Shown one piece after another: positions 26,453-35,049 of a DNA stretch of 42,998 nt. Position 1 is the first letter of the stretch; the number at the start of each line of letters is the position of its first letter. Under the pieces are notes generated by a model that was given only the letters and a program-made list of their open reading frames with translations, searched no databases and had not been told where the DNA came from. The stretch comes from Prochlorococcus sp. AG-363-G03 (lineage in GTDB: Bacteria; Cyanobacteriota; Cyanobacteriia; PCC-6307; Cyanobiaceae): assembly GCA_003280265.1 (NCBI GenBank), contig QCFJ01000008.1, positions 1-42,998 on the forward strand. The letters are read 5' to 3'. The translations under genes were made by a program, and so were the position numbers.

Positions 26453-27675
26453 AGCATTCAGTTGCACAAATACTCACCCAACAAGAAATACATGGATGGC
26501 ATTTTGATGAACGCTCTGCATGGGAACTTGAGTCGTCTCTCCGACAAGAATTGGAAGACTTTACTCAACTACTTCGAAACAGGCACCCTTTCGTTGCAGG
26601 ATCAGTATTTAATCCTAAACGAAATAATCGGACCCAAGGCTATGTCGCTGGTGCTGAGAGCATCCGACTCAAAGAACTTAACCCAACATCAAGAGACCAT
26701 ATCGCATGGGTACTGACAACACACTATGGCTGGAAGCCGTCATCAATAAGCTCGAACGGCAAGCCCGTAGTAGACGAGATCGTCTTAAAGGAAATTGGGA
26801 CGGATATAGCTCTTCAATTTCTCCGATGCTTGGAACTGAAGAAAGCATTAGGAATGATATCCGAAGGCGTGAACGCATGGCTGAAGCTATGTACGACATC
26901 TAGCCGAATACACCATCATTGTTCAGTCGCTACAAATACTTTTAGAGCAAGCCACCGAAAACCAAATTTAGCACAGGTACCAAGTGATGAAGAATTTAGA
27001 AAACTATTTACCGCCACGCCGGGAATGGTTATGTGCGGGGCTGATCTTAGTGGCATTGAACTCAGGATGCTCGCGCACTACCTCGGTAGATATGATTCAG
27101 GACGTTATGCAGAAATCCTACTCAACGGAGACATTCACCAAGTCAATGCCGACAAAATTGGGATTACCAGACGTGCCGTTAAAACAGTAACGTATGCCTT
27201 TTTATATGGAGCAGGAGATGCAAAGATCGGACTCTCAGTCGATAAACAACTATCACCAAATAAGGCAAGAGCTACAGGAAAAGAAGTACGTGCCGCGTTC
27301 ATCGAAGCCATTGATGGACTTTCAGAGCTACTACAGGCTGTTAAGAAGCGGTCTGCTTCAGGCTCGATCATGGCTATCGATGGAAGAAAAATCTATGTAG
27401 ATAGCACTCACAAAGCTCTTAACTATTTACTCCAATGCTCAGCCGGAGTTATCGCTAAGCGTTGGCTATATATCACACATGAAAATTTACCACCAACTGC
27501 TCACCAGCTGGCATTCGTACATGATGAACTTCAATATGAATGTAAAGAAGAGGATCATATAGATCTACTTTTTTTACTGGAGTTAGCTGCTGCTGAAGCA
27601 GGTGAGTACTACAACCTCAGAATACCTATAGCAGCTGAAGCAAAAGCAGGAGCTACGTGGGCTGAGGTCCACTAA
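26413..27675 (+). CDS. DNA polymerase gp5, polymerase part
   Basis: This family A polymerase domain of about 420 residues would replicate phage DNA. Motif A is CGADLSGIELRMLAHYLG, motif B RRAVKTVTYAFLYGAGDAK and motif C LAFVHDELQYE, all with catalytic residues intact. The N-terminal residues LEHSVAQILTQQEIHGWHFDE match the start of the T7 polymerase linker region. ATG 26413 is the nearest plausible start, 40 bases inside the exonuclease ORF, with only a weak purine-rich upstream sequence. The open frame also extends back to ATG 26347. See the exonuclease entry for the frame problem. Confidence 0.9.
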   Translation: MRPLSPLPDWCSLEHSVAQILTQQEIHGWHFDERSAWELESSLRQELEDFTQLLRNRHPFVAGSVFNPKRNNRTQGYVAGAESIRLKELNPTSRDHIAWVLTTHYGWKPSSISSNGKPVVDEIVLKEIGTDIALQFLRCLELKKALGMISEGVNAWLKLCTTSSRIHHHCSVATNTFRASHRKPNLAQVPSDEEFRKLFTATPGMVMCGADLSGIELRMLAHYLGRYDSGRYAEILLNGDIHQVNADKIGITRRAVKTVTYAFLYGAGDAKIGLSVDKQLSPNKARATGKEVRAAFIEAIDGLSELLQAVKKRSASGSIMAIDGRKIYVDSTHKALNYLLQCSAGVIAKRWLYITHENLPPTAHQLAFVHDELQYECKEEDHIDLLFLLELAAAEAGEYYNLRIPIAAEAKAGATWAEVH

Positions 27676-27677
27676 CT

Positions 27678-28415
27678 ATGAAATTATTAATTGATTGCGA
27701 TTTCGTTGTATATAAATGTTGTGCAGCTGCAGAGACAGAGATTGATTTTGGAGATGACGTTATTGTTGTTACCTCTACATTCAAAGATGCTTACAGCTGT
27801 GTCAAACGTGAACTCAACAGAATTGCTAACAAGTTTGGTTCCTTTGATGAAATGATACTGTTCTTTAGTGACAGTAAAAACTTTCGTAAGGATATACAAA
27901 AGGATTACAAAGGACACAGAAATCGCAAGAAGCCTTGCGCCTATCGACGTGTCATCAACAAATTATCTGAAGAATATTCAGTAATAAGAATGCCTACCTT
28001 AGAGGCAGACGATGCAATGGGAATTTATGCCACAAAAAATACAGGCAATATCATTGTTAGTCCAGATAAGGATATGAAACAAATACCGGGGATGTTATGG
28101 AACTTTGAAGAGTCCACACTCATCAAACCAGAAGAAGGTGCTAAGTGGCATCTAATTCAAAGTTTGGCTGGAGATAATACCGACGGCTATGCAGGTGTGC
28201 CGGGAATTGGAGTTAAAAGAGCTGTTGCTCTGTTTGAAGAGAAGGGATATAGCTGGAAAACAGTTGTAGAAGCATTCAAAGAAAAGGGACTATCGGAAGA
28301 TGTTGCCTTAACGAATGCACGTCTAGCAAGAATACTAACTACGGAGGATTATGACCACGAAAAAAGGGAACCCATACTATGGAATCCCTCAGCCGATTAC
28401 AAAGTTAACAGTTGA
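27678..28415 (+). CDS. 5'-3' exonuclease, T7 gp6-like
   Basis: This 245-residue FEN/5'-nuclease-family enzyme would remove RNA primers and degrade host DNA. Acidic metal ligands are visible in MKLLIDCDFVVY, LEADDAMGIYA and VSPDKDMKQIPG. The helix-hairpin-helix DNA-binding motif is GYAGVPGIGVKRAVALFEE, preceded by SLAGDNTDG. It follows DNA polymerase with a two-base gap, exactly the T7 order of gp5 then gp6. Confidence 0.93.
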   Translation: MKLLIDCDFVVYKCCAAAETEIDFGDDVIVVTSTFKDAYSCVKRELNRIANKFGSFDEMILFFSDSKNFRKDIQKDYKGHRNRKKPCAYRRVINKLSEEYSVIRMPTLEADDAMGIYATKNTGNIIVSPDKDMKQIPGMLWNFEESTLIKPEEGAKWHLIQSLAGDNTDGYAGVPGIGVKRAVALFEEKGYSWKTVVEAFKEKGLSEDVALTNARLARILTTEDYDHEKREPILWNPSADYKVNS

Positions 28416-28653
28416 GCAAGATTTAAAACTACGACTCATAAAGGATTCAATAGAGAATCCAGATACACCTAGAGAAGACGTTAACACCGTCTTCCTAGCA
28501 CTCCAAAAGCAGAATTTTGTTCTAGCTAATAGTCTTACAAATCTACTAGAGAAATGGCCGAAACCACCAATAATGAAGGACCACAATATTACAGGCGTGG
28601 AAGAATCCAACCATGGGATTATGTTCGTGATCAAGAACTCAACTTCCACTTAG
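28351..28653 (+). CDS. Small hypothetical phage protein
   Basis: This 100-residue frame has a strong Shine-Dalgarno, GGAGG, just before ATG 28351, and overlaps the exonuclease end by 65 bases. It also runs 100 bases into the DUF3310 gene. The middle part is helical and amphipathic (TVEQDLKLRLIKDSIENP, VNTVFLALQKQNFVLAN). I do not recognise a family. The good ribosome binding site is the main support. Confidence 0.6.
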   Translation: MTTKKGNPYYGIPQPITKLTVEQDLKLRLIKDSIENPDTPREDVNTVFLALQKQNFVLANSLTNLLEKWPKPPIMKDHNITGVEESNHGIMFVIKNSTST

Positions 28654-28841
28654 GAAATGTAATTAAATATGTCACCAGAGCTGGTCACAAGTTTGATGAC
28701 ATTGACGATCTAGAAAAAGCAATCCACTACTTACAGAATGAAGTCGAATTTAGAACAAGCCAAAGAGTTCAGGAACTCGTTCAATGTGAAGGACTCAAAG
28801 AGTCTCAGATCGAGGAATATGCAAAAGAATTTGATCGTTGA
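28554..28841 (+). CDS. DUF3310 protein
   Basis: This 95-residue protein carries the DUF3310 signature: PQYYRRGRIQPWDYVRDQ, NFHLGNVIKYVTRAGHK and DLEKAIHYLQNEVEF. DUF3310 proteins are common in phage nucleotide-metabolism clusters, and related domains occur in T7 gp1.7-type nucleotide kinases. The exact activity here is not known. It lies next to MazG-like and ribonucleotide reductase genes, supporting a role in the dNTP supply. Its 3' part overlaps the MazG-like gene by 104 bases. Confidence 0.85.
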   Translation: MAETTNNEGPQYYRRGRIQPWDYVRDQELNFHLGNVIKYVTRAGHKFDDIDDLEKAIHYLQNEVEFRTSQRVQELVQCEGLKESQIEEYAKEFDR

Positions 28842-29112
28842 GGAATTCAAAGAATTTTTAGAGGCAGAGGGAATGCTGTTTAGGAACAGTGCAGCTCTGC
28901 ATGAGGATGCTATTAAAGAACTCAGTGATCTCGTATATGTCTGCTATCAGTATGCAGCAAATATGGGGTGGGATTTAGACGAAGCTCTACGTCGAGTCCA
29001 TAGAAGTAATATGTCAAAACTAGATGAGGATGGAAAGCCTACATATAGAGCTGACGGAAAAGTATTAAAGAGCGCAAATTATCAACCACCTACATTAAGC
29101 GATCTTGTCTAA
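28738..29112 (+). CDS. MazG-like nucleotide pyrophosphohydrolase
   Basis: This 124-residue all-alpha NTP-PPase has the Mg-binding motifs LIVEEFKEFLEA (ExxE-type) and IKELSDLVYVCYQYAA (ELxDxxY), plus a C-terminal phage-typical segment (DGKVLKSANYQPPTL). Such enzymes convert dNTPs to dNMPs or degrade alarmone-like nucleotides. The start at 28738 keeps the conserved N-terminal helix (EQAKEFRNSFNV). A shorter start at 28819 (with GAGG upstream) would lose it. The start lies within DUF3310; the stop overlaps the nrd start (TAATG). Confidence 0.85.
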   Translation: MKSNLEQAKEFRNSFNVKDSKSLRSRNMQKNLIVEEFKEFLEAEGMLFRNSAALHEDAIKELSDLVYVCYQYAANMGWDLDEALRRVHRSNMSKLDEDGKPTYRADGKVLKSANYQPPTLSDLV

Positions 29113-30494
29113 TGACAAATTTAATATCTAGAACTGGAAGAGTTCAGAGCTGGATAGATAATCCAGAATCACGTCTACCCGTATCATGCACTGTCTTCGT
29201 TGTAGAAGACTCTATGGAGGGACCAAATGGCATCGAAGCATCCTGGAGATTTGTATCACATGCTCTCAGAAATGGAGCAGGTGTCGCAGTCCACTTGTCG
29301 AAACTTAGACCCAAAGGAACTGAAAGCATTAAAGGAAATGACAGACTTGTTGCGTCAGGACCAGTCTCCTTTGGAAGAATCTACTCAACCCTAAATGAAA
29401 TACTCAGACGGGGTGGCACCTACCGTAATGGTGCTTGCGTGTTGCATCTTGACTTGGATCACCCTGACATTATTGAATTCATCACGACCCCACGTTCCGA
29501 ACTTCCATGGGTTAAACGATGCGTCAACATTAACGAAGTGAAGTGGGAAGGTGCTAGTCAGGATGTAAAAGACGCAGTGATATATGGCATCAAATCAGGT
29601 GACATATGGTTAAACAAAACTAAGTACGATAAAAATGGAAAAAGAATCAGAGGCAACGTATGCCTTGAAGTTTACCTGCCATCACGAGGAACTTGCCTCC
29701 TCCAGCACGTTAATCTCGGTGCCTGTACAATCGCCGACGTGTCAAAAGGTTTTGTTGAGGGTATGCGAAGTTTGTGCAACCTCCATAGCAAAACAGGCAT
29801 TGGAAGTTCTGGAGAATATCTCCCCTCGGAGACCGACAGGCAGGTTGGACTTGGATGCCTTGGGTTAGCAAACCTACTAAGGCAAAACAACATCACCTAC
29901 GAACAGTTTGGTGATGCACTACAAGCAGTAAATGATGGCATACCTGGACTAGGTACAGCTGGATTATTAGCAGCAGAATTTTATAAAGGCATTCAGGGTG
30001 CGGCTGAAGTTGCTAGAGAATTTAATATGGAGAGAGCATTTGCTATAGCTCCAACCGCAAGCTGTTCATATCGCAGTAAAGACAGAGAAGGCTTTACTTG
30101 CACACCTGAAATCGCACCTCCTATAGCTAGGAGTGTCGATAGAGATTCAGGTACATTTGGTGTACAGACATATGAATATGGTGATGTAGAGATCGCCTCA
30201 GAAGTTGGTTGGGATGCCTATAAGAAGGTAGCTGACCAGTTGATGTATATGTTTAATCACACAGGGCTTCTTCACGGATATAGCTTTAACTCTTGGAGTG
30301 ATGTTATAACCTACGACGAACAGTTCGTTGAAGAGTGGCTAGATAGTCCCCAAACTTCACTTTATTATGCTTTGCAAGTACACGGTGATGTTCAGGATAA
30401 GTCCAGTGTTTATGCTGCCTTAGATGAAGATGACGTACAAGACTACTTGCAAGGGATTCTAAACAACGAACCCCAATGCGATTGTCAAGAATGA
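29112..30494 (+). CDS. Ribonucleotide reductase large (alpha) subunit, class I cyanophage type
   Basis: This 460-residue catalytic subunit reduces ribonucleotides for phage DNA. It is much shorter than cellular NrdA (about 750) and has no ATP-cone. Active-site elements are LPVSCTVF (first redox Cys), NVCLEV (Asn-x-Cys-x-Glu, thiyl radical Cys), HVNLGACT (second redox Cys), the tandem tyrosines in SLYYAL used for radical transfer in class I enzymes, and a C-terminal CDC pair. P-SSP7-type enzymes were first called class II; the tandem Tyr and the adjacent small subunit support class I. The stop overlaps the next ATG (ATGA). Confidence 0.9.
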   Translation: MTNLISRTGRVQSWIDNPESRLPVSCTVFVVEDSMEGPNGIEASWRFVSHALRNGAGVAVHLSKLRPKGTESIKGNDRLVASGPVSFGRIYSTLNEILRRGGTYRNGACVLHLDLDHPDIIEFITTPRSELPWVKRCVNINEVKWEGASQDVKDAVIYGIKSGDIWLNKTKYDKNGKRIRGNVCLEVYLPSRGTCLLQHVNLGACTIADVSKGFVEGMRSLCNLHSKTGIGSSGEYLPSETDRQVGLGCLGLANLLRQNNITYEQFGDALQAVNDGIPGLGTAGLLAAEFYKGIQGAAEVAREFNMERAFAIAPTASCSYRSKDREGFTCTPEIAPPIARSVDRDSGTFGVQTYEYGDVEIASEVGWDAYKKVADQLMYMFNHTGLLHGYSFNSWSDVITYDEQFVEEWLDSPQTSLYYALQVHGDVQDKSSVYAALDEDDVQDYLQGILNNEPQCDCQE

Positions 30495-31210
30495 ACCCAT
30501 ATGAAAAGTTACTCAATAGAAAGAGAACATGGACTCCTGTCCAAACTACAGGAGGAAAACTTAAAGAGGGAGCTGAAGAGACCATCTACCGTGCTTTGGC
30601 AGTACGGCACATGGAGCTTCCAGTCGGGAATTATATCCAAGAATCTCTTGAGAAAAATGTACCTGATTCTGCAAGGAAACTTCTAGAGTCAAACGTCAAG
30701 GATGAGATCAGACATGATCTCGCTCTTGGCTACATAACCAACGCTATAGGCGTTGATGAGAAGTCTGAGAAAGAAGCCTTCTTACTTAGGGATGCGTGGA
30801 ATGCACATCCTGATCACATGATTACAAAAGCCTTAGTTATTGAACGTGCTATATTCTTTGTTCTACTGCCTATGTTTAGGTTTAATGGTGATGCTGGTCT
30901 CAGAACGGTATCAGCTGATATTTCCAGAGACGAACAGATACACGTGGCCACTAATAGCCTTGTATGTCACGATATGGGCTTATCTTGGAGTCAATCTCTG
31001 GATAAACTTAGGAAAGCCACCATTAACTGGATCATGGAGCCACTAGGTAAGAATACCTATGGCGATAAATATTTAAGCAAAAAATTTTGGCTGGATTCTA
31101 GCGATAATCTTATGTATAACGGCAAGGCTCCAGAGCTTTCGGAAACTAAGTCAGCAAGAATGCCAGCGTTCTTTGAACATAGTAATGTCAATCTCCCCCA
31201 ATACTCTTGA
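30491..31210 (+). CDS. Ribonucleotide reductase small (beta) subunit, lacking the radical tyrosine
   Basis: This 239-residue ferritin-like protein has two ExxH metal motifs, Glu72-x2-His75 in VKDEIRHDLALGY and Glu148-x2-His151 in SRDEQIHVATN, plus Glu118 (VIERAIFF) and a Glu in GAEETIYRAL as further ligands. The position four residues after the first His, Tyr122 in E. coli NrdB, is Leu79. The radical must then sit on the metal cluster or another residue, as in non-tyrosyl class I subclasses. It is shorter than NrdB (375). It is coupled to the alpha subunit by an ATGA overlap. Confidence 0.85.
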   Translation: MNPYEKLLNRKRTWTPVQTTGGKLKEGAEETIYRALAVRHMELPVGNYIQESLEKNVPDSARKLLESNVKDEIRHDLALGYITNAIGVDEKSEKEAFLLRDAWNAHPDHMITKALVIERAIFFVLLPMFRFNGDAGLRTVSADISRDEQIHVATNSLVCHDMGLSWSQSLDKLRKATINWIMEPLGKNTYGDKYLSKKFWLDSSDNLMYNGKAPELSETKSARMPAFFEHSNVNLPQYS

Positions 31211-31373
31211 GTCAATACTAGGACCAAACTTAGAGTCAATCCTCGCTGAACTTGAGGAAATATATCCACCAACCAACCCTAACCCTAATGAAAAGATGGA
31301 AACAATTATGTATAAAGCTGGTCAACGATCAGTAGTCGAGTGGATAAAAACTCGTATCAGTGAGGAAGTATAG
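31185..31373 (+). CDS. Small hypothetical phage protein upstream of the structural genes
   Basis: This protein of 62 residues from ATG 31185 (MSISPNTLESILG) overlaps the small-subunit gene by 26 bases. Its C-terminus, MYKAGQRSVVEWIKTRISEEV, is a well-formed amphipathic helix that I associate with short proteins preceding the portal in marine T7-like phages. Function unknown. The stop TAG is followed directly by the ATG of the next gene. Confidence 0.7.
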   Translation: MSISPNTLESILGPNLESILAELEEIYPPTNPNPNEKMETIMYKAGQRSVVEWIKTRISEEV

Positions 31374-32630
31374 ATGACTAATTTATTTTCAGGTAACCCT
31401 ACTGGTTCTCAACGCAGAGGAAGGGTACAAGATTGGCTTAACTGGAATATGCCACTCCTTACAGGTAGAGAAGCTGATTATGGTGGATCGCCTACAGGAA
31501 CACCGGGTCAAGGTGGTAGTAACTACTGGATAGAGGCTTTAACTGGTAACACAGCTGCAAACCAAGCAGATCAAGCTTCTGCAGCAGCACACAGTGGAGG
31601 TTGGCAAGGTTGGTTAGCAGATAGTCTAAAAAATGCAAACGCAGCCGAGAGAGCAGCTGGTACATCAGATTGGAATCCGTTTGGTTGGACGAACACCGAA
31701 ACAGGAACTCGTACTAACTTCGATCCAAATACTCCTTTCTTAAAATTAAGTGACCTAAGATCAACAAGTGGTTTCACCGACCCTAGTGGTAGTAACTATA
31801 CAGCTGCTGGTGACTTCCAAAGTAGGAAATATGATCCAGCAGCTGCTTTAGCAGCAGCTACCGCAGCTAATTACATGCCTGCAGGATCAGGTAATTGGAA
31901 TAACTACGCAAACGAGGCATCAGAAGCTGCTACCGCTGCCACTTCCTCTGCTGCTACTTCAGGAGCAGTTACTACCCATGCTGATGGTTCTATTCAAACC
32001 AATAATGGAACAACAGGTGGAAATAACAACATTACAACAGGTGCTCCTTCAGTAGATGATATAAAAAATTATCTAGGTAGTGCCTATCAGTTGTATCTAG
32101 ATAGAGATCCTGTTTATAATGATGACTTTACCGACACCGCTGACTATTGGATAAAACAAGTACAAGATAGATTTGCTAACAATGAATTTGGTGGTGAAAA
32201 TGATACATGGCAAGATTGGTTAAGCAAAAGTATTAGACTTGGTTCAGAGTATACGGATAAGTTTAATACTGGTACTGGTACTGGTGGGAATAATACTATA
32301 GATACTTCACAGTTTCTAACCCAACAAGGACTTAGTGATTGGTGGAATGCACTGGATAAATCAGCATTCACTGGAAACCAGTCTAGTGGAACCCAGACTG
32401 GTGGTATGGATGACTTCATGCAGTTCATGATGTTTATGAGCATGATGAGACCCCAAGGTATGGGAGGCGGTAGTCAATATGGATACGGTGGTATGAATCC
32501 GGGTGGTGTTCAATCTGCCTATAACCCAATGGATGACTTACAAGGAATGATGGATGCCTTTAACACATTTAAAGGTGGTACAACAGTTAACACAGGTACA
32601 ACTACAGGTACAACTACAGGTACAACATAA
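31374..32630 (+). CDS. Low-complexity Gly/Asn/Thr/Ala-rich phage protein before the portal
   Basis: This 418-residue protein is not a family I recognise. It has an Ala-rich region (about 155-205), many GT/GN/TG steps, a Met-rich stretch (DDFMQFMMFMSMMRPQGMGG) and a C-terminal TGTT repeat. By position it corresponds to the region of T7 gp7.3/gp7.7 just upstream of the portal. A role as a virion-associated or tail-adhesion protein is a guess. The 3' end contains a 12-bp tandem DNA repeat (32592-32627). Confidence 0.75.
   Translation: MTNLFSGNPTGSQRRGRVQDWLNWNMPLLTGREADYGGSPTGTPGQGGSNYWIEALTGNTAANQADQASAAAHSGGWQGWLADSLKNANAAERAAGTSDWNPFGWTNTETGTRTNFDPNTPFLKLSDLRSTSGFTDPSGSNYTAAGDFQSRKYDPAAALAAATAANYMPAGSGNWNNYANEASEAATAATSSAATSGAVTTHADGSIQTNNGTTGGNNNITTGAPSVDDIKNYLGSAYQLYLDRDPVYNDDFTDTADYWIKQVQDRFANNEFGGENDTWQDWLSKSIRLGSEYTDKFNTGTGTGGNNTIDTSQFLTQQGLSDWWNALDKSAFTGNQSSGTQTGGMDDFMQFMMFMSMMRPQGMGGGSQYGYGGMNPGGVQSAYNPMDDLQGMMDAFNTFKGGTTVNTGTTTGTTTGTT
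32592..32627 (+). repeat. Tandem repeat of a 12-bp unit, three copies
   Basis: ACAGGTACAACT occurs at 32592-32603 and 32604-32615, and with a last-base change at 32616-32627, just before the stop codon. It encodes TGTT repeats. Copy number could vary by slippage without disturbing the frame. Confidence 0.9.
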
Positions 32631-32635
32631 ATACA

Positions 32636-34204
32636 ATGACAGCAAAAACTAGGTATGATTATTTATCAGGCGAACGTACCCAGTTTCTAGACGAGGCAGA
32701 ACAAGCGTCAGAATTAACTCTTCCATATTTAATCTTAAAGGATCAATACACCAAGGGGATGAGGCATCTTCCTACACCTTGGCAGAGTGTTGGTGCAAAA
32801 TGTTCAGTGACATTAGCTGCAAAATTAATGCAAGCTATGATCCCTGTACAAACCAGCTTCTTCAAGTTACAGGTAGATGAAAGTCAACTTGGTCAGGAAT
32901 TTGGTCCACAGATTAAATCAGAACTAGATTTATCTTTTGCAAAGATTGAACGCACTATCTTGGAGGCTATTGCAGCTTCCAATGATCGTGTTGTTGTGCA
33001 TGAAGCTCTTCTACATCTTGTAGTAGCAGGTAATGCACTTATCTTTATGGGTAAGGATGGTCTGAAGTTATTTCCGCTTAACCGCTACGTTGTAGAACGA
33101 GATGGTAACGGCAATGTGATTGAAATAATCACAAAGGAAACAATTGCTAAAAAATTAATAGAAGATCAACTACCAGAAGATGTACTTAATCAGTACGACA
33201 CAGTAGTTGATGGATCTGATGATTCAGTTGAGGAGTGCGACATCTACACCCACGTCACACGAGACAACAACAGATACGTCTGGCATCAGGAAGTACATGG
33301 AAAAATACTAGAGAAATCCTACGGGAAAGCCCCTGTTGATGTAACACCTTGGTTAGCACTGAGATTTAATTCAGTGGATGGAGAGGATTATGGACGGGGA
33401 AGAGTCGGCCAGTTTATGGGTGACTTAAAATCATTAGAGTCACTATCTCAAGCCCTAGTGGAAGGTAGTGCAGCCGCTGCAAAGGTCGTCTTTACAGTAT
33501 CTCCTAGCTCTACGACTAAACCTCAAACCCTAGCCAACGCTGGGAACGGTGCAATCGTGCAAGGGAGACCTGATGACATAGGAGTCGTACAGGTAGGAAA
33601 GACTGCTGACTTCAAAACAGCATTTGAAATGATGCAACAACTAGAACGTCGTATTAATGATGCGTTCTTAGTTATGCAAGTCAGACAAAGTGAACGTACA
33701 ACAGCGGAAGAGGTACGCCTCACACAGATGGAGTTAGAGCAACAGTTAGGTGGGTTATTCTCACTACTTACTACTGAGTTCTTACTTCCATATTTAAGTA
33801 GAATACTTAATCAATTTCAAAAGTCTGGAAAGATACCACGTCTACCAAAGGATATTGTTAAACCTACTATAGTAGCTGGTGTGAATGCACTAGGTCGTGG
33901 TCAGGATAGAGAAAGCTTAGGTCAGTTCTTACAGGTCGTAGCTAATACAATGGGTCCAGAGGCTGTACAGAAGTTCATCAATCCAGAGGAAGTAATTAAA
34001 CGATTAGCAGCTGCATCAGGTATTGATGTATTGAATCTAGTAACTTCAATGCAAGAGATACAAGCAAGAGAACAGCAGCAACAACAAATGGCTATGCAGC
34101 AACAACAGGCAGAGAATCAAACTGCAATGATGAAGACTCCAATGATGGACCCTTCTAAGAACCCTGCATTAGCACCACAAGATACACCACCTGAACAAGT
34201 ATGA
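32636..34204 (+). CDS. Head-tail connector (portal) protein, T7 gp8-like
   Basis: This 522-residue protein matches T7 gp8 (536) in size and place. It begins MTAKTRYDYLSGERTQFLDEAEQASELTLPYLI, containing the family hallmark R-T-x-FL-x-RA/EQ-x-SxLTLPYL-type stretch, and includes WQSVGAKCSVTLAAKLMQAM and ERTTAEEVRLTQMELEQQLGG. It forms the dodecameric ring through which DNA enters. A Gln/Met-rich C-terminus is typical. It overlaps the scaffold start by four bases (ATGA). Confidence 0.95.
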   Translation: MTAKTRYDYLSGERTQFLDEAEQASELTLPYLILKDQYTKGMRHLPTPWQSVGAKCSVTLAAKLMQAMIPVQTSFFKLQVDESQLGQEFGPQIKSELDLSFAKIERTILEAIAASNDRVVVHEALLHLVVAGNALIFMGKDGLKLFPLNRYVVERDGNGNVIEIITKETIAKKLIEDQLPEDVLNQYDTVVDGSDDSVEECDIYTHVTRDNNRYVWHQEVHGKILEKSYGKAPVDVTPWLALRFNSVDGEDYGRGRVGQFMGDLKSLESLSQALVEGSAAAAKVVFTVSPSSTTKPQTLANAGNGAIVQGRPDDIGVVQVGKTADFKTAFEMMQQLERRINDAFLVMQVRQSERTTAEEVRLTQMELEQQLGGLFSLLTTEFLLPYLSRILNQFQKSGKIPRLPKDIVKPTIVAGVNALGRGQDRESLGQFLQVVANTMGPEAVQKFINPEEVIKRLAAASGIDVLNLVTSMQEIQAREQQQQQMAMQQQQAENQTAMMKTPMMDPSKNPALAPQDTPPEQV

Positions 34205-34995
34205 GCGAAGAACAAACACTATCAATGGAGCCAGTAACTAATACTGAGAACGCTGAATCCGTTGATGACTTATCTAATGAAGAAAAAGACTCTCTATTGA
34301 TTGGAGAGGATATGCAACGCAATCAAGATAATTTACTTGCTGGTAAATATAAGGATGCTGCTGAATTAGAGACAGCCTACAAGGAACTCGAAAAGAAATT
34401 GGGCGAAAAATCTGAGCCAGTTTCAGAGAAACCTAAATCAAAAACTGAACCTGAAAAGGAAGATCCAAAAGATAAGGAGCAAAACATTCTTGATCAGTTA
34501 TGGGATGAAGGTAGTAGCAACAAGTTAAGTAAGGAAACCTTTGAGAAGCTTAAAGGTATGGACCCTGTTGAGGTTGCTAAAATGGCAATGCAGCAAAGGC
34601 AAGATTCTCAGAATGCTCCTCAGTCAAGGGAGTTTACAGATAATGATGTACAGCAGATACATGGGTTAGTTGGAGGTCAAGAGAACTACAACAATATGAT
34701 GTCTTGGGCTAATCAGAATGTACCTGAGCAAGAGATTAATATGTATGACGCAGTAATGGAGTTAGGTAATCCCCTAGCTGCTTACTTTGCTGTACAAGCA
34801 TTAGCACTTAAGTATCAAGATCAGTCTGGTAGAGATGGACGGATGGTTACGGGTAAACCACCTAAGCAAACAACCGATCAATTTAAAAGTCAAGCTGAGA
34901 TGGTTAAGGCTATGGAAGACCCACGCTATAACGACGACCCGGCATACCGAGAATCAATTCTTGAAAAACTAGAACGATCCAATATTAATTTTTAG
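34201..34995 (+). CDS. Capsid assembly scaffolding protein, T7 gp9-like
   Basis: This 264-residue, strongly acidic and helical protein lies between the portal and capsid genes, like T7 gp9 (307 residues). It would template procapsid assembly and leave before maturation. Its N-terminal half is rich in Glu, Asp and Lys (SKTEPEKEDPKDKEQN), and the C-terminal half is helical (MVKAMEDPRYNDDPAYRESI). Sequence conservation is low, so the call leans on order and composition. In the usual T7 layout the capsid gene would come next; here a photosynthesis cassette is inserted first. Confidence 0.85.
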   Translation: MSEEQTLSMEPVTNTENAESVDDLSNEEKDSLLIGEDMQRNQDNLLAGKYKDAAELETAYKELEKKLGEKSEPVSEKPKSKTEPEKEDPKDKEQNILDQLWDEGSSNKLSKETFEKLKGMDPVEVAKMAMQQRQDSQNAPQSREFTDNDVQQIHGLVGGQENYNNMMSWANQNVPEQEINMYDAVMELGNPLAAYFAVQALALKYQDQSGRDGRMVTGKPPKQTTDQFKSQAEMVKAMEDPRYNDDPAYRESILEKLERSNINF

Positions 34996-35001
34996 ATAGT
35001 C

Positions 35002-35030
35002 ATGGCGACCTGACAGTTCATCATCGCCAT
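35002..35030 (+). promoter_or_regulatory. Hairpin in the scaffold-hli spacer
   Basis: ATGGCGA (35002-35008) pairs perfectly with TCGCCAT (35024-35030), with an inner TGA/TCA pairing in the loop. No T-run follows, so it is more likely an RNA processing or stability element that separates the photosynthesis genes from the upstream message than a terminator. Confidence 0.5.
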
Positions 35031-35049
35031 TCACCTATCTTTCAATTCA

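Noticed and set aside
29112-30494. Class II (B12-dependent) ribonucleotide reductase
   Set aside because: The tandem Tyr (SLYY) and adjacent ferritin-like small subunit fit class I better.
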